This document shows, piece after piece, positions 46,191 through 56,333 of a stretch of 64,000 nucleotides of DNA. The first letter of the stretch is position 1. Every line of letters begins with the position of its first letter. The stretch lies in NCBI RefSeq assembly GCF_003112775.1, contig NZ_BFCH01000007.1:118413-182412 (forward strand), in the 5' to 3' direction. The notes below the pieces were generated by a model, which worked only from the letters and a program-made list of their open reading frames with translations, did no database searches and was not told the origin of the DNA. The position numbers and the translations under genes are program-made. The DNA is from Mycobacterium montefiorense. Its GTDB lineage: Bacteria; Actinomycetota; Actinomycetes; Mycobacteriales; Mycobacteriaceae.

Positions 46191-47684
46191 TCACAGCCAC
46201 CAAGAGGCCGCGGCGTCGAGATGACGACGGACGCGATAGCGCGCCAAGCTGTCGTCGCCGGCCGTGATCGCGTCGAGAATCCGCAAATGCGCGTGCTCGA
46301 CGGCGACGGCGTCATCCCGGGCCGGCGGCTCCTGTCCGGTGCTGGACCAATGCCGACGGAACAGCTCGACGATGATCCGCAGGAACAGGTCCAGCAGCGC
46401 GTTGCCGGCCAGCTGCGCCAGTCCGATATGGAACCGTGATTCCTCGAAGGTCGCCTGGCGCACGTCATCGGCGGTGTGCAGGGTGTGCTCGAGTGCGGAC
46501 CGGTGGGCCTGCAGGAAAGCCGCCACCTCGGGGTCGGCCCGTCGCTTGACGACCTTAGCGACGTTGTCGATCTCGATGGCGTCCCGCACACAACGCAGGT
46601 CTTCGCGCCGCGGCTTCCGGAATTGTAGATACAGGGCGATCGTGTCGATGCTGGCTTGCGCATGGGGTTGTGTGACCACCAGCCCGCCGCCGGGTCCGCG
46701 TCGCATCTGCGCGACGGAGTGATATTCGAGTAGTCGCACCGCTTCGCGCAACACCGCACGGCTCACTCGATAGCGTTCCAACAAGGCACTCTCGGTGCCG
46801 AAGACCGACCCGATCCGCCAGCCGCCAGAACCGATCTCGTCGCCGATGGTGGCCGCGAGCACCTCCGCCAACTTGCCGCGCGGAACTTCCGTCTCGGGCG
46901 TCTCGCGTTTGCGTCCCTTCCGCGCTCTGCGGCGCCCCGGGTCGCCCTGGTGATGCTCTTGCAACCAGCCGGTCACCGTCGCGACGTGTCGCTCGGACAG
47001 CGACTTGGCCCGGCCGGGATCGCCGGCGGTGACCGCGGCAACGATTTCGGCGTGGTCGCTGTGCATATAGTCGAGCGCCTCGATGGCCTCACTTGCCGAG
47101 TCGGTTCGCGACCGCAGGGCGTATCGAGTGGTAAGCCTCATCAACACATCGATAAAGAGTTGCAGGACCGGGTTTTTCGACTGTTCGGCCAACGCGATGT
47201 GGAATTCGTCCCGGGGCGCCGGCAGTCCCGGCCGCCACTGTTCCTGTGCGCGCAACACCTCGCGTAACCGCTCGATGCCCGCTTCGTCGATCCGCTCCGC
47301 CGCAAGCGAGGCCGCCAGCGGCTCGAGCACCAGCCGTGCGTTGAGCAGATCAGCGAGCGTGGTGCCCAGGTATTCGAGATAGATGACGACCGCGCGAGTC
47401 GCGGGTCCCGCATCGGGCTGACTGATCAGCAACCCGCCGCCCGGCCCGCGGCGCATCCGGGCCACCTGATGGTGCTCGACGAGGCGAACGGCCTCCCGCA
47501 GCACCGAACGACTCACGCCGAAGCGTTCTTGTAGAGCGTGTTCTGAACCCAGCGACTCTCCGACGGGCCAGCCACGGCGAACGATGTCCGCCTCGATCTG
47601 ACGGGCAATCGTCGCAGCCAGTTTCTTTGTCCCTCCCGCGGCCGGCGCGGGGCTTAGCTGAATCTCAATACTGCACTCCCACAA
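46191..47684 (-). CDS. Double FadR/GntR-family regulator (Rv3060c-like)
   Basis: 497 residues from TTG 47684; no better start is in frame. Two complete GntR-FadR units occur in tandem. Unit 1 has GESLGSEHALQERFGVSRSVLREAVRLVEHHQVARMRRGPGGGLLISQP; unit 2 has GSVFGTESALLERYRVSRAVLREAVRLLEYHSVAQMRRGPGGGLVVTQP. Each is followed by an FCD ligand domain, and a basic linker (RRRARKGRKRE) joins them. One polypeptide thus mimics a FadR dimer. It probably governs the adjacent acyl-CoA genes in response to an acyl-CoA or organic acid. Confidence 0.92.
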   Translation of the reverse strand: MWECSIEIQLSPAPAAGGTKKLAATIARQIEADIVRRGWPVGESLGSEHALQERFGVSRSVLREAVRLVEHHQVARMRRGPGGGLLISQPDAGPATRAVVIYLEYLGTTLADLLNARLVLEPLAASLAAERIDEAGIERLREVLRAQEQWRPGLPAPRDEFHIALAEQSKNPVLQLFIDVLMRLTTRYALRSRTDSASEAIEALDYMHSDHAEIVAAVTAGDPGRAKSLSERHVATVTGWLQEHHQGDPGRRRARKGRKRETPETEVPRGKLAEVLAATIGDEIGSGGWRIGSVFGTESALLERYRVSRAVLREAVRLLEYHSVAQMRRGPGGGLVVTQPHAQASIDTIALYLQFRKPRREDLRCVRDAIEIDNVAKVVKRRADPEVAAFLQAHRSALEHTLHTADDVRQATFEESRFHIGLAQLAGNALLDLFLRIIVELFRRHWSSTGQEPPARDDAVAVEHAHLRILDAITAGDDSLARYRVRRHLDAAASWWL

Positions 47685-47690
47685 GCTGTC

Positions 47691-48884
47691 TCAACAGCTA
47701 AGCAGCATGCAACCCGCGACCGGACCCCCGCCCACGGAAACCACGCCGACCTCGGGACGCCGCGACACCTGTCGCTCCCCCGCTTCCCCGCGCAACTGCA
47801 GACACCCTTCGTGCAGTGCCCAGTAGCCGTGCATGCGCCCCGCCGACAGCTGGCCGCCGTAGGTGTTCAACGGCAGTTGCCCGTCGCGGGCGATCCGAGC
47901 GCCGCCCTCGACGAACGGGCCGGCTTCGCCGTCGCCACAAATCCCCAGGGCCTCCAGCCAGGCGATGGTGAGATAGGTGAAGCCGTCGTACAGCTCGGCA
48001 AGCGCGAGGTCGGCGGGTTTCAAGTCGGTGCGCGACCACATCTGCGCGGTCGCATCCGACATCGCCATCCTCGGGTAGTCGTCGCGGTGGAACCAGCCAC
48101 CAGCGCCGTCCGACCCGCCGATCGCCTCCAACCGCACCGGCCGGTGCGGGCAATCGGGGCCGTACTCCGCGTTCGACACCACCACGGCGATCGAGCCGTC
48201 GATGGGCACGTCGCAGTCCAGCAGCCCGAACGGCGTCGAAACCAGCCGCGCCCCCAGGTAGTCGGCCATCGTCATCGGCTCGCGGTACACGGCAAGCGGA
48301 TTCAGCGCGGCATTACGCCGGCCATTGAGTGCCAGCCAACCCAGCTGCTCCTTGGTGGTCCCGTACAGTTCCATATGACGACGGCAGTTCAGTGCCAACC
48401 AGTTCGCGGCGGAATATGCTTGGGCCGCAACCAGATCGTTGACGTCATCCATCGGGCCGACCGCGGGCCGCTTTGCGCCCTCGGGTGTTTCGAACATCCG
48501 CGCCAGCGGCGGGGCGGGCGCGTTCTCCTCCTGCTTGACGGGCACTGTGCCGCCGAGCATTTGGATGGTCCGGTACACCACCACATGCCGGGCGCGTCTC
48601 TCGGACACCGCACGACATGCCGACATCACCGGGCTCAGCAGCCCGCCGGTACCGAAGCCGCTGCCGCAGTCGGCCGCCTCGATCTGCAGTTCGGCATTGA
48701 CCTCTTCGGCGGGGGTATCACCCAACGTCGCGATGCCGTCGATGTCGGCGGGCACCAAGCCGGCGTCGGCGATCGCGCCGCGCACCGCTTCCATCGTCAG
48801 CTCCCGCCCCGGGATTCCGGTCCGGCGGCCGATCCGGGAAATGCCGATACCGGACACAATCGCGTCTTTTTCGAAATACGTCAT
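47691..48884 (-). CDS. Thiolase-like lipid-transfer protein
   Basis: 397 residues from ATG 48884 (GTG 48890 is close by). It has a thiolase/SCPx-type fold: IVSGIGISRIGRRTGIPGRELTMEAVRGAIADAGLVPADIDGI, FVEGGARIARDGQLPLNTYGGQLSAGRMHGY and the C-terminal VVSVGGGPVAGCMLL. The canonical nucleophilic Cys context of thiolase is not obvious, as in Ltp2-type retro-aldolases. The divergent DUF35 gene 66 bp away is the partner type expected for such aldolase or thiolase complexes. It may cleave a side chain from an acyl-CoA. Confidence 0.85.
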   Translation of the reverse strand: MTYFEKDAIVSGIGISRIGRRTGIPGRELTMEAVRGAIADAGLVPADIDGIATLGDTPAEEVNAELQIEAADCGSGFGTGGLLSPVMSACRAVSERRARHVVVYRTIQMLGGTVPVKQEENAPAPPLARMFETPEGAKRPAVGPMDDVNDLVAAQAYSAANWLALNCRRHMELYGTTKEQLGWLALNGRRNAALNPLAVYREPMTMADYLGARLVSTPFGLLDCDVPIDGSIAVVVSNAEYGPDCPHRPVRLEAIGGSDGAGGWFHRDDYPRMAMSDATAQMWSRTDLKPADLALAELYDGFTYLTIAWLEALGICGDGEAGPFVEGGARIARDGQLPLNTYGGQLSAGRMHGYWALHEGCLQLRGEAGERQVSRRPEVGVVSVGGGPVAGCMLLSC

Positions 48885-48950
48885 CTGCACCGCCAGTCAG
48901 AGGAGAACCCGTCGCAACCACTGGAATCAATAGAGTGTACTGTATTGCCC

Positions 48951-49295
48951 GTGTCAGCCGAGTCGACATCACCGCTGCTCATCGAGCATTGCGACGATTG
49001 CTCACGCTGGGTGCATCCCGCAACCGGCGAATGCCGGGAGTGCGGCGCCGCACTGGTGGCGCGCCCGATTTCGGGACAGGGCACGGTGTTCACCTTCACG
49101 GTCAACCACCATCCGTATAACCCGGAGATCCCCGTCCCTTATGTGATCGCCATCGTCGAGCTCGCCGAACAAAGCGGCCTGCGAGTGGCAGCCAATATCG
49201 TTGACTGCGAACCGGATTCGGTGACGTGCGGGATGCCGGTCAGCATCCGGCCCGAGCAGGGCGCCGGCGGTGCGCCATTGTTCGCACCGGCCTAG
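48951..49295 (+). CDS. DUF35 zinc-ribbon/OB-fold acyl-CoA-associated protein
   Basis: 114 residues from GTG 48951. An N-terminal rubredoxin-like zinc ribbon (EHCDDCSRWVHPATGECRECGA, four Cys) precedes an OB fold with GQGTVFTFTVNHHPYNPEIPVPYVIAIVEL. DUF35 proteins bind acyl-CoA and pair with thiolase-like or hydratase partners, as in the ChsH2-Ltp2 system of cholesterol breakdown. Its divergent neighbour is a thiolase-like protein. A TAGAGT hexamer (48931-48936) could be a -10 box giving a leaderless or short-leader transcript. Confidence 0.85.
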   Translation: MSAESTSPLLIEHCDDCSRWVHPATGECRECGAALVARPISGQGTVFTFTVNHHPYNPEIPVPYVIAIVELAEQSGLRVAANIVDCEPDSVTCGMPVSIRPEQGAGGAPLFAPA

Positions 49296-49297
49296 AG

Positions 49298-51463
49298 CTA
49301 ATTGATCAGCGGGTCACGCGGCATGCCGAGGATGCGCTCGGCAATCTGGTTGCGGGTGACTTCCGAGGTACCACCGGCAATGGCCATGCCGCGCGCACCC
49401 ATGATCAGCCGGCCCGGCGCGGCACCAGCGCCGTCGACCAGCGCCACCTCGGGCCCGGTCAGGGCGGCCATGATGGCGGCGCCCTCCACCATGTGGTCGG
49501 CCAGCTTCAGTTTGGTGACGTTGCCTTCGGGCCCCGGGCCCGCGCCTTCGACGCTGCGGGCGACCCGCCGCAGGTTGAGCAGCCGCAGCGCGGTTTCGTT
49601 GGCAAGGTAGGAGCCGACCCGAATATCCGCGCCCGCCAATCGATCTGCGTGCTGTCGGGCCAGTTCTACCAGCGCGGTCGCCAATCCCTCATAGAAAGAT
49701 CCGCTACCACCGATGCTGACCCGCTCGTTGCCCAGCGTCGCCCGCGCGACCGTCCATCCCGAGTTCGGCGTCCCGACGACATCCTCGTCGGGAACGAACA
49801 GATCGTTGAAGAACACCTCGTTGAAGTCCGAGCCGCCGGTGATCTGCCGCAGCGGACGCACCTCGACTTCGGGCGCCTTCATATCGACGATCACCGTGGT
49901 GATGCCGGCATGCTTGGGCGCGTCGGGATCGGTGCGCACGGTGGCCAGGCCACGCGCACAGTAGTGGGCTCCACTGGTCCACACCTTTTGGCCGTTGATC
50001 TTCCAGCCGCCGTCGACCCGAGTGGCCTTGGTCTTGATGGATGCCGCATCCGACCCCGCCTCGGGTTCGGAGAACAGCTGGCACCAGATCTCGTCTTTGC
50101 GCAACGCCTTCTCGACGAATCTTTCGATCTGCCACTCGGTTCCGTGCTGGATCAGGGTCAGGATCACCCAGCCGGTGATGCCGTAGTCCGGGCGCTTGAT
50201 GCCGGCCGCCTTGAACTCCTCCTCGATCACCAGCTGCTCCACCGCATCGGCGGCCAGCCCCCAGGGCTTGGGCCAGTGCGGCATCACGTAGCCGGTCGCG
50301 ATCAGCTTGTCGCGTTGCGCCTGCTTGTCCAGACCGGCCAGCTCGGCGGCATCGGCCTGGATGCGCGTGCGCAGTTCCTCGGCCTCGGGCGGCAAGTCCA
50401 GGCTGTTTTCCCGGACAGCGCCCGCCGCGGTGCGATCGAAGACATCGCGCGCCGGCGTGTCACCTCCGAACAGTGCCGAGGTCACCAACGCCCGTCGCAA
50501 GTGCAGATGCGCGTCGTGCTCCCAGGTGAAGCCGATACCGCCGTGTACCTGAATGTTGAGTTCGGCATTGCGGGCATACGCCGGAAGTGCCAGCGCCGCA
50601 GCGACTGCGGCGACGAGACGGAACTGTTCCTCATCCTCTCCCGCTGCACGCGAGGCGTCCCATACCGCGGCCGTCGCCGACTCGACGGCGACAAGCATGT
50701 TCGCGCAATGGTGTTTCACCGCTTGGAATGTGGCGATGGTCCGGCCGAATTGCTGGCGCACCTTCGCGTAGTCGACGGCGGCATCGACGCAGTCCGACGA
50801 TCCGCCCACCGCCTCGGCGGCCAGCAACGTTCGCGCCCGGGCCAGCGCCGTTTCCCGCGCCCCGGTAACGATGTCGTCGGAATCGACGCTGACGTTATCC
50901 AGGCGAACCCGTCCGGAACGCCGAGTTGGATCGAGGTTCTCGGGCACGTCGACCGACACACCGGCGCGGCCGCGGTCCAGCAGCAGAACGTCGTCGCCGG
51001 CCGCGATCAGCAGCAGCTCGGCGAGCCCGGCCCCCAATACGACTCCGGCCTCGCCGTTCGCAACGCCGTCTTTGACCTGCACGCTGCTGTCCAAGCCGAT
51101 ACCCGCGGTGACAGTGCCGTCGATCAGACCGGGTAGCAATCGCGACTTCTGTTCGGCTGTACCGTCTTTGGCGATTACCGCGGAGGTGATCACGGTCGGG
51201 ACGAACGGACCCGGAGCGACCGCACGGCCAAGCTCTTCGATCACCACCACGAGTTCGGGCAACCCGTAGCCGGAGCCGCCGTGTTCCTCGTCGACGTGCA
51301 GTCCGAGCCAGCCGAGCTCGGCGATGTCGGACCAGAATGTCGGCCGACCCTCTTCGGGGCTGTCGAGCAGCGCACGCGCCGCCAAGCGCGCCTTCTGCGA
51401 AGTCAGGAAAGACCGAGCGACCTCGGCAAGCTCGCGATGGTCGTCGGTAAGTGCGATACCCAT
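49298..51463 (-). CDS. fadE22: Acyl-CoA dehydrogenase FadE22 (fused two-domain)
   Basis: 721 residues from ATG 51463 with GAGGAGG upstream; this equals the FadE22 length I recall. Two acyl-CoA dehydrogenase halves are fused. The first (residues 1-340) is short, and the second (from about 370) has WCQLFSEPEAGSDAASIKTKATRVDGGWKINGQKVWTSGAHY, FNEVFFNDLFVPDEDVVG and the end GGTSEVTRNQIAERILGMPRDP. In MmgC-type paralogues such fusions replace an alpha2beta2 complex. FAD-dependent, it introduces the alpha-beta double bond in an unusual acyl-CoA. Confidence 0.95.
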   Translation of the reverse strand: MGIALTDDHRELAEVARSFLTSQKARLAARALLDSPEEGRPTFWSDIAELGWLGLHVDEEHGGSGYGLPELVVVIEELGRAVAPGPFVPTVITSAVIAKDGTAEQKSRLLPGLIDGTVTAGIGLDSSVQVKDGVANGEAGVVLGAGLAELLLIAAGDDVLLLDRGRAGVSVDVPENLDPTRRSGRVRLDNVSVDSDDIVTGARETALARARTLLAAEAVGGSSDCVDAAVDYAKVRQQFGRTIATFQAVKHHCANMLVAVESATAAVWDASRAAGEDEEQFRLVAAVAAALALPAYARNAELNIQVHGGIGFTWEHDAHLHLRRALVTSALFGGDTPARDVFDRTAAGAVRENSLDLPPEAEELRTRIQADAAELAGLDKQAQRDKLIATGYVMPHWPKPWGLAADAVEQLVIEEEFKAAGIKRPDYGITGWVILTLIQHGTEWQIERFVEKALRKDEIWCQLFSEPEAGSDAASIKTKATRVDGGWKINGQKVWTSGAHYCARGLATVRTDPDAPKHAGITTVIVDMKAPEVEVRPLRQITGGSDFNEVFFNDLFVPDEDVVGTPNSGWTVARATLGNERVSIGGSGSFYEGLATALVELARQHADRLAGADIRVGSYLANETALRLLNLRRVARSVEGAGPGPEGNVTKLKLADHMVEGAAIMAALTGPEVALVDGAGAAPGRLIMGARGMAIAGGTSEVTRNQIAERILGMPRDPLIN

Positions 51464-51589
51464 GGAGACCTCCTCGCGCCAGTACCCTCCCCGCACCGTC
51501 GTCGGGTGGTTGGCCACCCCGCTCCGAGGGGGAGCGGGGTGGCTGCCTAAAGAGTGTACTTATTGCGGACAGGCCCCTACCGGGGGTCT

Positions 51590-52348
51590 CTACTTGGGCG
51601 CGAAGCGCTGCCCGGCGTCCAGTCGCAGGCACTGGCCGTTGAGCATCGGGTTGTCGACGATGGCCGCCGCCAGCTTGGCGTACTCCTCCGGCCGGCCCAT
51701 CCGCTTGGGGAAAGCCGCGTCGCGGGTCAGCGTCGCCGCCATCTCATCGGGAACCATCGATGTCAGGCCGGTGAGGAACAGGCTCGGGGCGATTGCCAGC
51801 ACGCGGATGCCCATCGACCCCAAGTCACGAGCCATCGTCAGGCACATACCCGCGATCGCCGCCTTGGCAGCGGTGTAGGCGACCTGGCCGATCTGGCCCT
51901 CGAAGGCGGCAATCGAAGCGGTGTTGATGATGACGCCGCGCTCGTCGTCTTCGGACTCGTTCTTGGCCATGTGCGCGGCCGCCAGCCGGCTGATGTTGAA
52001 AGTCGCGATGAGGTTGAGATCGATCACGGATTGGAAGGATTCGAGATCGTGGGGGCCCGACTTGGTCAGCGTGCGCTTGGCGATTCCGCCGCCGGCGGTG
52101 GTGACGATGACGTGCAGCCCGCCGAGCTTGTCGACCGCAGTCTGCAAGGTCTGCTCGGTGCCGGTGAAGTCGGTGACGTCGACCGGGTAGAACGTGCCGC
52201 CGATGCCTTCGGCAACAGCTTTGCCGTCGGAGCCCTCGCGGTCGAAGATGGCGACATCCGCTCCGCGTTCGTGCAGCAGCTCGGCGGTGGCGCGACCCAT
52301 CCCCGATGCGCCGCCGATGATGACGGCCTTCTTCCCGTTGATCTCCAT
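51590..52348 (-). CDS. SDR, 3-hydroxyacyl-CoA dehydrogenase-like
   Basis: 252 residues from ATG 52348 with AAGGAGA upstream. Motifs: VIIGGASGMGRATAELLHERG, catalytic Ser in IINTASIAAFEGQIGQ and YTAAK, and the C-terminal GRPEEYAKLAAAIVDNPMLNGQCLRLDAGQRF. It resembles type II 3-hydroxyacyl-CoA dehydrogenases (HSD17B10-like). It is co-directional with fadE22, 127 bp upstream of it, and would supply the oxidation step after hydration in the same acyl-CoA pathway. Confidence 0.9.
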   Translation of the reverse strand: MEINGKKAVIIGGASGMGRATAELLHERGADVAIFDREGSDGKAVAEGIGGTFYPVDVTDFTGTEQTLQTAVDKLGGLHVIVTTAGGGIAKRTLTKSGPHDLESFQSVIDLNLIATFNISRLAAAHMAKNESEDDERGVIINTASIAAFEGQIGQVAYTAAKAAIAGMCLTMARDLGSMGIRVLAIAPSLFLTGLTSMVPDEMAATLTRDAAFPKRMGRPEEYAKLAAAIVDNPMLNGQCLRLDAGQRFAPK

Positions 52349-52389
52349 CCGGACGTCTCCTTTTTGGGTTGTCAGATCCTGTGCAATCT

Positions 52390-52399
52390 GTAACGTTAC
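52390..52399. promoter_or_regulatory. Palindrome GTAACGTTAC upstream of SDR / ligB
   Basis: A perfect 10-bp palindrome lies in the 112-bp divergent gap between the SDR start (52348) and ligB (52461). It could be an operator for the acyl-CoA genes. The binding protein is unknown. Confidence 0.35.
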
Positions 52400-52460
52400 G
52401 TAGGAACGCTAGCGTGTCCGTTCTGCACGGTTGTCACCGAGCCATGCCAAGCTGGCGACC

Positions 52461-53990
52461 GTGCTCCTTCTCGAGGTGGTAGCCACGTCGGTTGACGTCG
52501 GTGCCACGTCGTCACGGCTGACCAAGGTCGCGCGCATTGCCGACCTTCTCACGAAGGCCGCACCAGACCCGGAATTGGTCGCGATCGTCGTGTCGTGGCT
52601 CTCCGGTGAGCTGCCGCAGCGCCAGATCGGCGTGGGCTGGGCGTCGTTGCGGTCGCGACCGCCGGCGGCTTCGGAGCCAGAGCTCACGGTGACCGGTGTG
52701 CACGCCAGCTTCACCGAGATCGGCGGGCTCGCGGGCAAGGGGTCGCAGGCGCGCCGCGCCGCACTGCTCGCGACGCTGTTCGCCGCCGCAACCGAAGCCG
52801 AGCAGACGTTCCTGGTGCGGCTGCTCGGCGGCGAGCTGCGCCAGGGCGCGCTGGCCGGGATCATGGCCGACGCGGTGGCCAAGGCCGCCGACATCCCCAC
52901 CACCGCGGTGCAGCGCGCGGCGATGCTGGGCGGCGACCTGCCCGCGGTCGCCGCGGCCGCCCTGTCCGGTGGAGCGGTGGCGGTGCAGGCATTCATGCTG
53001 CGGGTGGGCCAGCCCGTCGGCCCGATGCTGGCACAAACCGCGACCAGCGTGGCCGAAGCGCTCGAACGTCATGGCGGCACAACGATCTTCGAGGCAAAGC
53101 TGGACGGCGCGCGAGTGCAGATCCACCGCGCCGGGGACACAGTAAAGGTCTACACGCGAAGCCTGGACGACGTTACGGCCCGGCTGCCCGAGGTGGTGGA
53201 GGCAACGCTGGCGCTGCCCGTCAACGACCTCATCGCGGACGGCGAGGCGATCGCGTTACGGCCCGACAACCGGCCGCACCGCTTTCAGGTCACCGCCTCC
53301 CGCTTCGGCCGATCGGCCGACGTGACTGCAGCCCAAGCGGCGCAACCGCTTTCGGTGTTCTTCTTCGACATCTTGCACTGCTGCGGCGTCGACCTGCTGG
53401 ACGCGCCGACCACCGAGCGGTTGACCGCCCTGGACGTGCTGGTGGGACCGCGGCACCGGGTCGATCGGTTGACCACGTCCGACCCCGGCGCCGCCGCGGC
53501 CTTCCTGAAGGCGACGCTGGCCGCCGGCCACGAGGGAGTGATGGCAAAGGCGCCAGGCTCCCCCTACCAGGCCGGGCGCCGCGGGGCGGGCTGGCTCAAG
53601 GTCAAGCCGGTCCACACGCTCGACCTCGTGGTGCTGGCCGTCGAATGGGGGTCGGGACGCCGGCGCGGCAAACTGTCCAACATTCACCTGGGCGCACGCG
53701 ATCCGGTCACCGGCGAATTCATCATGGTGGGAAAGACTTTCAAGGGCATGACCGATGCCATGCTGGAATGGCAGACCGCGCGCTTCAGCGAACTGGCCGT
53801 CGAATCGACGGACGGCTATGTCGTGCAGTTGCGCCCCGAACAGGTCGTCGAAATCGCGCTCGACGGTGTGCAGAAGTCGACGCGCTACCCCGGCGGCCTG
53901 GCCCTGCGGTTTGCCAGGGTGGTGCGCTATCGCGATGACAAGAGTCCGGCCGAAGCGGACACCATCGACAACGTCCGTTCGCTGTACTAA
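52461..53990 (+). CDS. ligB: ATP-dependent DNA ligase LigB
   Basis: 509 residues from GTG 52461, giving the family N-terminus [22 protein letters not shown]. The adenylated lysine is in [14 protein letters not shown] (motif I, KLDG). Further nucleotidyltransferase motifs are [37 protein letters not shown] and WLKVKP. An OB-fold C-terminus follows ([36 protein letters not shown]). It seals nicks in DNA repair as an accessory ATP-dependent ligase beside the NAD-dependent LigA. It matches Rv3062. Confidence 0.95.
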   Translation: MLLLEVVATSVDVGATSSRLTKVARIADLLTKAAPDPELVAIVVSWLSGELPQRQIGVGWASLRSRPPAASEPELTVTGVHASFTEIGGLAGKGSQARRAALLATLFAAATEAEQTFLVRLLGGELRQGALAGIMADAVAKAADIPTTAVQRAAMLGGDLPAVAAAALSGGAVAVQAFMLRVGQPVGPMLAQTATSVAEALERHGGTTIFEAKLDGARVQIHRAGDTVKVYTRSLDDVTARLPEVVEATLALPVNDLIADGEAIALRPDNRPHRFQVTASRFGRSADVTAAQAAQPLSVFFFDILHCCGVDLLDAPTTERLTALDVLVGPRHRVDRLTTSDPGAAAAFLKATLAAGHEGVMAKAPGSPYQAGRRGAGWLKVKPVHTLDLVVLAVEWGSGRRRGKLSNIHLGARDPVTGEFIMVGKTFKGMTDAMLEWQTARFSELAVESTDGYVVQLRPEQVVEIALDGVQKSTRYPGGLALRFARVVRYRDDKSPAEADTIDNVRSLY

Positions 53991-54032
53991 TTCACCCGAG
54001 CACTAAACCCCTCGTCGTCGTAGGGTTTGTCC

Positions 54033-56294
54033 GTGACTGTGCATGACAACGCTGTCAGCTACATCCGCACTGACGAGGACTTGCCGCCCGTCGCGATCAT
54101 CGACCGCTCCCCGATCAGCGTCCGGCACAAGATCGTCTTCGGGATCATCGCGGTGCTCGGTGCGATTTCCTGGGCGATCATCGCGTTCGTGCGCGGCGAG
54201 ACGGTGAACGCCGTCTGGTTGGTGGTCGCCGCGATCTGCACGTACATCATCGGGTTTCGTTTCTATGCCCGGCTGATCGAGATGAAGGTCGTCCGACCGC
54301 GCGACGACCACGCCACCCCGGCCGAAATTCTGGACGACGGCGCCGATTACGTGCCGACCGACCGGCGGGTGCTGTTCGGCCATCATTTCGCCGCGATCGC
54401 CGGCGCCGGGCCGCTGGTCGGTCCGGTGCTGGCCACCCAGATGGGCTATCTGCCCTGCAGCATCTGGATCATCTTCGGCGCGGTATTCGCCGGCGCCGTC
54501 CAGGACTACCTGGTGCTGTGGATCTCTACCCGGCGCCGCGGCCGTTCGCTGGGCCAGATGACCCGCGACGAGCTCGGTGCCGCCGGCGGCGCCGCCGCGA
54601 TTGTCGGCGTCCTCGTGATCATGGTGATCATCATCGCGGTGCTGGCACTGGTGGTGGTCCGGGGCCTGGCCCAGAGTCCGTGGGGTGTGTTCTCGATCGC
54701 GATGACCATCCCGATTGCCATCTTCATGGGCTGCTATTTGCGGTTCCTGCGTCCCGGGCGGGTAGGAGAAGTTTCACTGATCGGTTTCGCGTTGCTGATG
54801 CTCGCCGTGGCGTCCGGCAATTGGGTCAGCGAAACCTCTTGGGGCACATCCTGGTTGAATCTGTCCGCGGTCACGGTCTCGTGGTTGATCATCATCTATG
54901 GCTTCGTGGCCTCGGTGCTGCCGGTGTGGTTGTTGCTGGCACCACGCGATTACCTGTCGACGTTCATGAAGGTCGGCGCCATCGCGTTGCTGGCGCTCGG
55001 CATCTTCATCGCGCGCCCATTCATCCAGGCGCCCGCCGTGTCACAGTTCGCCCACAACGGCGACGGCCCGGTGTTCCCCGGCTCGCTGTTCCCCTTTCTG
55101 TTCATCACGATCGCGTGCGGTGCGCTGTCCGGATTCCATGCGTTGATCTCGTCGGGGACGACCCCGAAGTTGCTGGAGAAGGAAAGCCAGATGCGCTTCA
55201 TCGGCTACGGCGGCATGCTCACCGAGTCGTTCGTCGCCGTGATGGCATTGATCAGCGCGGCGATCCTCGACCAGCACGTGTATTTCGCGCTCAACGCGCC
55301 GGCCGCACAGACCGGCGGCACCGCGGCCACCGCCGCGCACTACGTCAACGGGCTCGGGTTGTCGGGTGCGCCGACGACGACCGACCAGCTCAACCAGGCC
55401 GCCGCGAGCGTCGGCGAGAAGTCGATCGTGTCGCGCACCGGCGGAGCCCCGACGCTCGCGGTAGGCATGTCCGAGGTGTTGAACCGGGCCTTCGGCGGCG
55501 CGGGCCTCAAGGCGTTCTGGTACCACTTCGCGATCATGTTCGAGGCGCTGTTCATCTTGACCGCCGTCGACGCGGGCACCCGGGTCGCGCGCTTCATGCT
55601 CTCCGACGCCCTGGGCAACCTGGGCGGTCCGCTGGCCAAGCTGCAAAATCCGAGCTGGCGTCCAGGCGTCTGGGGCTGCAGCCTTGCCGTGGTCGCGGCG
55701 TGGGGCGGCATCCTGCTGATGGGCGTGACCGATCCGCTCGGCGGCATCAACACGCTGTTCCCGCTGTTCGGTATCGCCAACCAGCTGCTCGCGGCGATCG
55801 CGCTGACCGTGATCACCGTGATCGTCGTCAAGAAGGGGCTGCTGAGGTGGGTGTGGATTCCGGGCGTCCCGCTGCTATGGGATCTGACGGTCACGCTGAC
55901 CGCGTCGTGGCAGAAAATCTTCTCGGCGGATCCGGCCATCGGCTACTGGTCACAACATTTCCAGTATTCGGCCGCTAAACAGGCGGGCAAGACCACCTTC
56001 GGCTCGGCCAAGAATGCACACCAGCTCGATGAGGTCATCCGGAACACTTTCATTCAGGGCGCCCTGTCGATTCTTTTCGCGCTCGTGGTGATCATCGTGT
56101 TGGCTGCCGGAATTGCGGTCGCATTCAAGGCAATTCGTGGTGGCGGGAGGCCACTGACCGAGGATGACCCGATACCGTCGAAGATGTTCGCGCCCTCTGG
56201 CCTGCTGGCCACCGCCGCGGAGCGCGAAGTGCAACGGCAATGGGACGAGCCGCAGGCGGCACTGTCCGGCGAGCACCACGCCGGACAAGTCTAG
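54033..56294 (+). CDS. cstA: Carbon starvation protein A
   Basis: 753 residues from GTG 54033; TTG 54027 is possible. It is a large polytopic membrane protein of the CstA family with about 18 helices. Blocks include FGHHFAAIAGAGPLVGPVLATQMGYLP, GAVQDYLVLWISTRRRGRSLGQMTRDELG, FHALISSGTTPKLLEKESQMRFIGYGGMLTESFVAVMALI and ITNTLFPLFGIANQLLAAIALT-like text near residue 575. CstA proteins import peptides or pyruvate on carbon starvation. It follows ligB by 42 bp, as Rv3063 follows Rv3062. Confidence 0.94.
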   Translation: MTVHDNAVSYIRTDEDLPPVAIIDRSPISVRHKIVFGIIAVLGAISWAIIAFVRGETVNAVWLVVAAICTYIIGFRFYARLIEMKVVRPRDDHATPAEILDDGADYVPTDRRVLFGHHFAAIAGAGPLVGPVLATQMGYLPCSIWIIFGAVFAGAVQDYLVLWISTRRRGRSLGQMTRDELGAAGGAAAIVGVLVIMVIIIAVLALVVVRGLAQSPWGVFSIAMTIPIAIFMGCYLRFLRPGRVGEVSLIGFALLMLAVASGNWVSETSWGTSWLNLSAVTVSWLIIIYGFVASVLPVWLLLAPRDYLSTFMKVGAIALLALGIFIARPFIQAPAVSQFAHNGDGPVFPGSLFPFLFITIACGALSGFHALISSGTTPKLLEKESQMRFIGYGGMLTESFVAVMALISAAILDQHVYFALNAPAAQTGGTAATAAHYVNGLGLSGAPTTTDQLNQAAASVGEKSIVSRTGGAPTLAVGMSEVLNRAFGGAGLKAFWYHFAIMFEALFILTAVDAGTRVARFMLSDALGNLGGPLAKLQNPSWRPGVWGCSLAVVAAWGGILLMGVTDPLGGINTLFPLFGIANQLLAAIALTVITVIVVKKGLLRWVWIPGVPLLWDLTVTLTASWQKIFSADPAIGYWSQHFQYSAAKQAGKTTFGSAKNAHQLDEVIRNTFIQGALSILFALVVIIVLAAGIAVAFKAIRGGGRPLTEDDPIPSKMFAPSGLLATAAEREVQRQWDEPQAALSGEHHAGQV

Positions 56295-56333
56295 AGTCCC
56301 GAATTTGGCTGCACCGCCCTAAGATTGTGCGGA

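Noticed and set aside
47811-49295. A 494-codon plus-strand ORF across the thiolase-like gene
   Set aside because: Only its last 114 codons are family-like (DUF35); the rest is the antisense shadow of the thiolase-like gene in GC-rich DNA.
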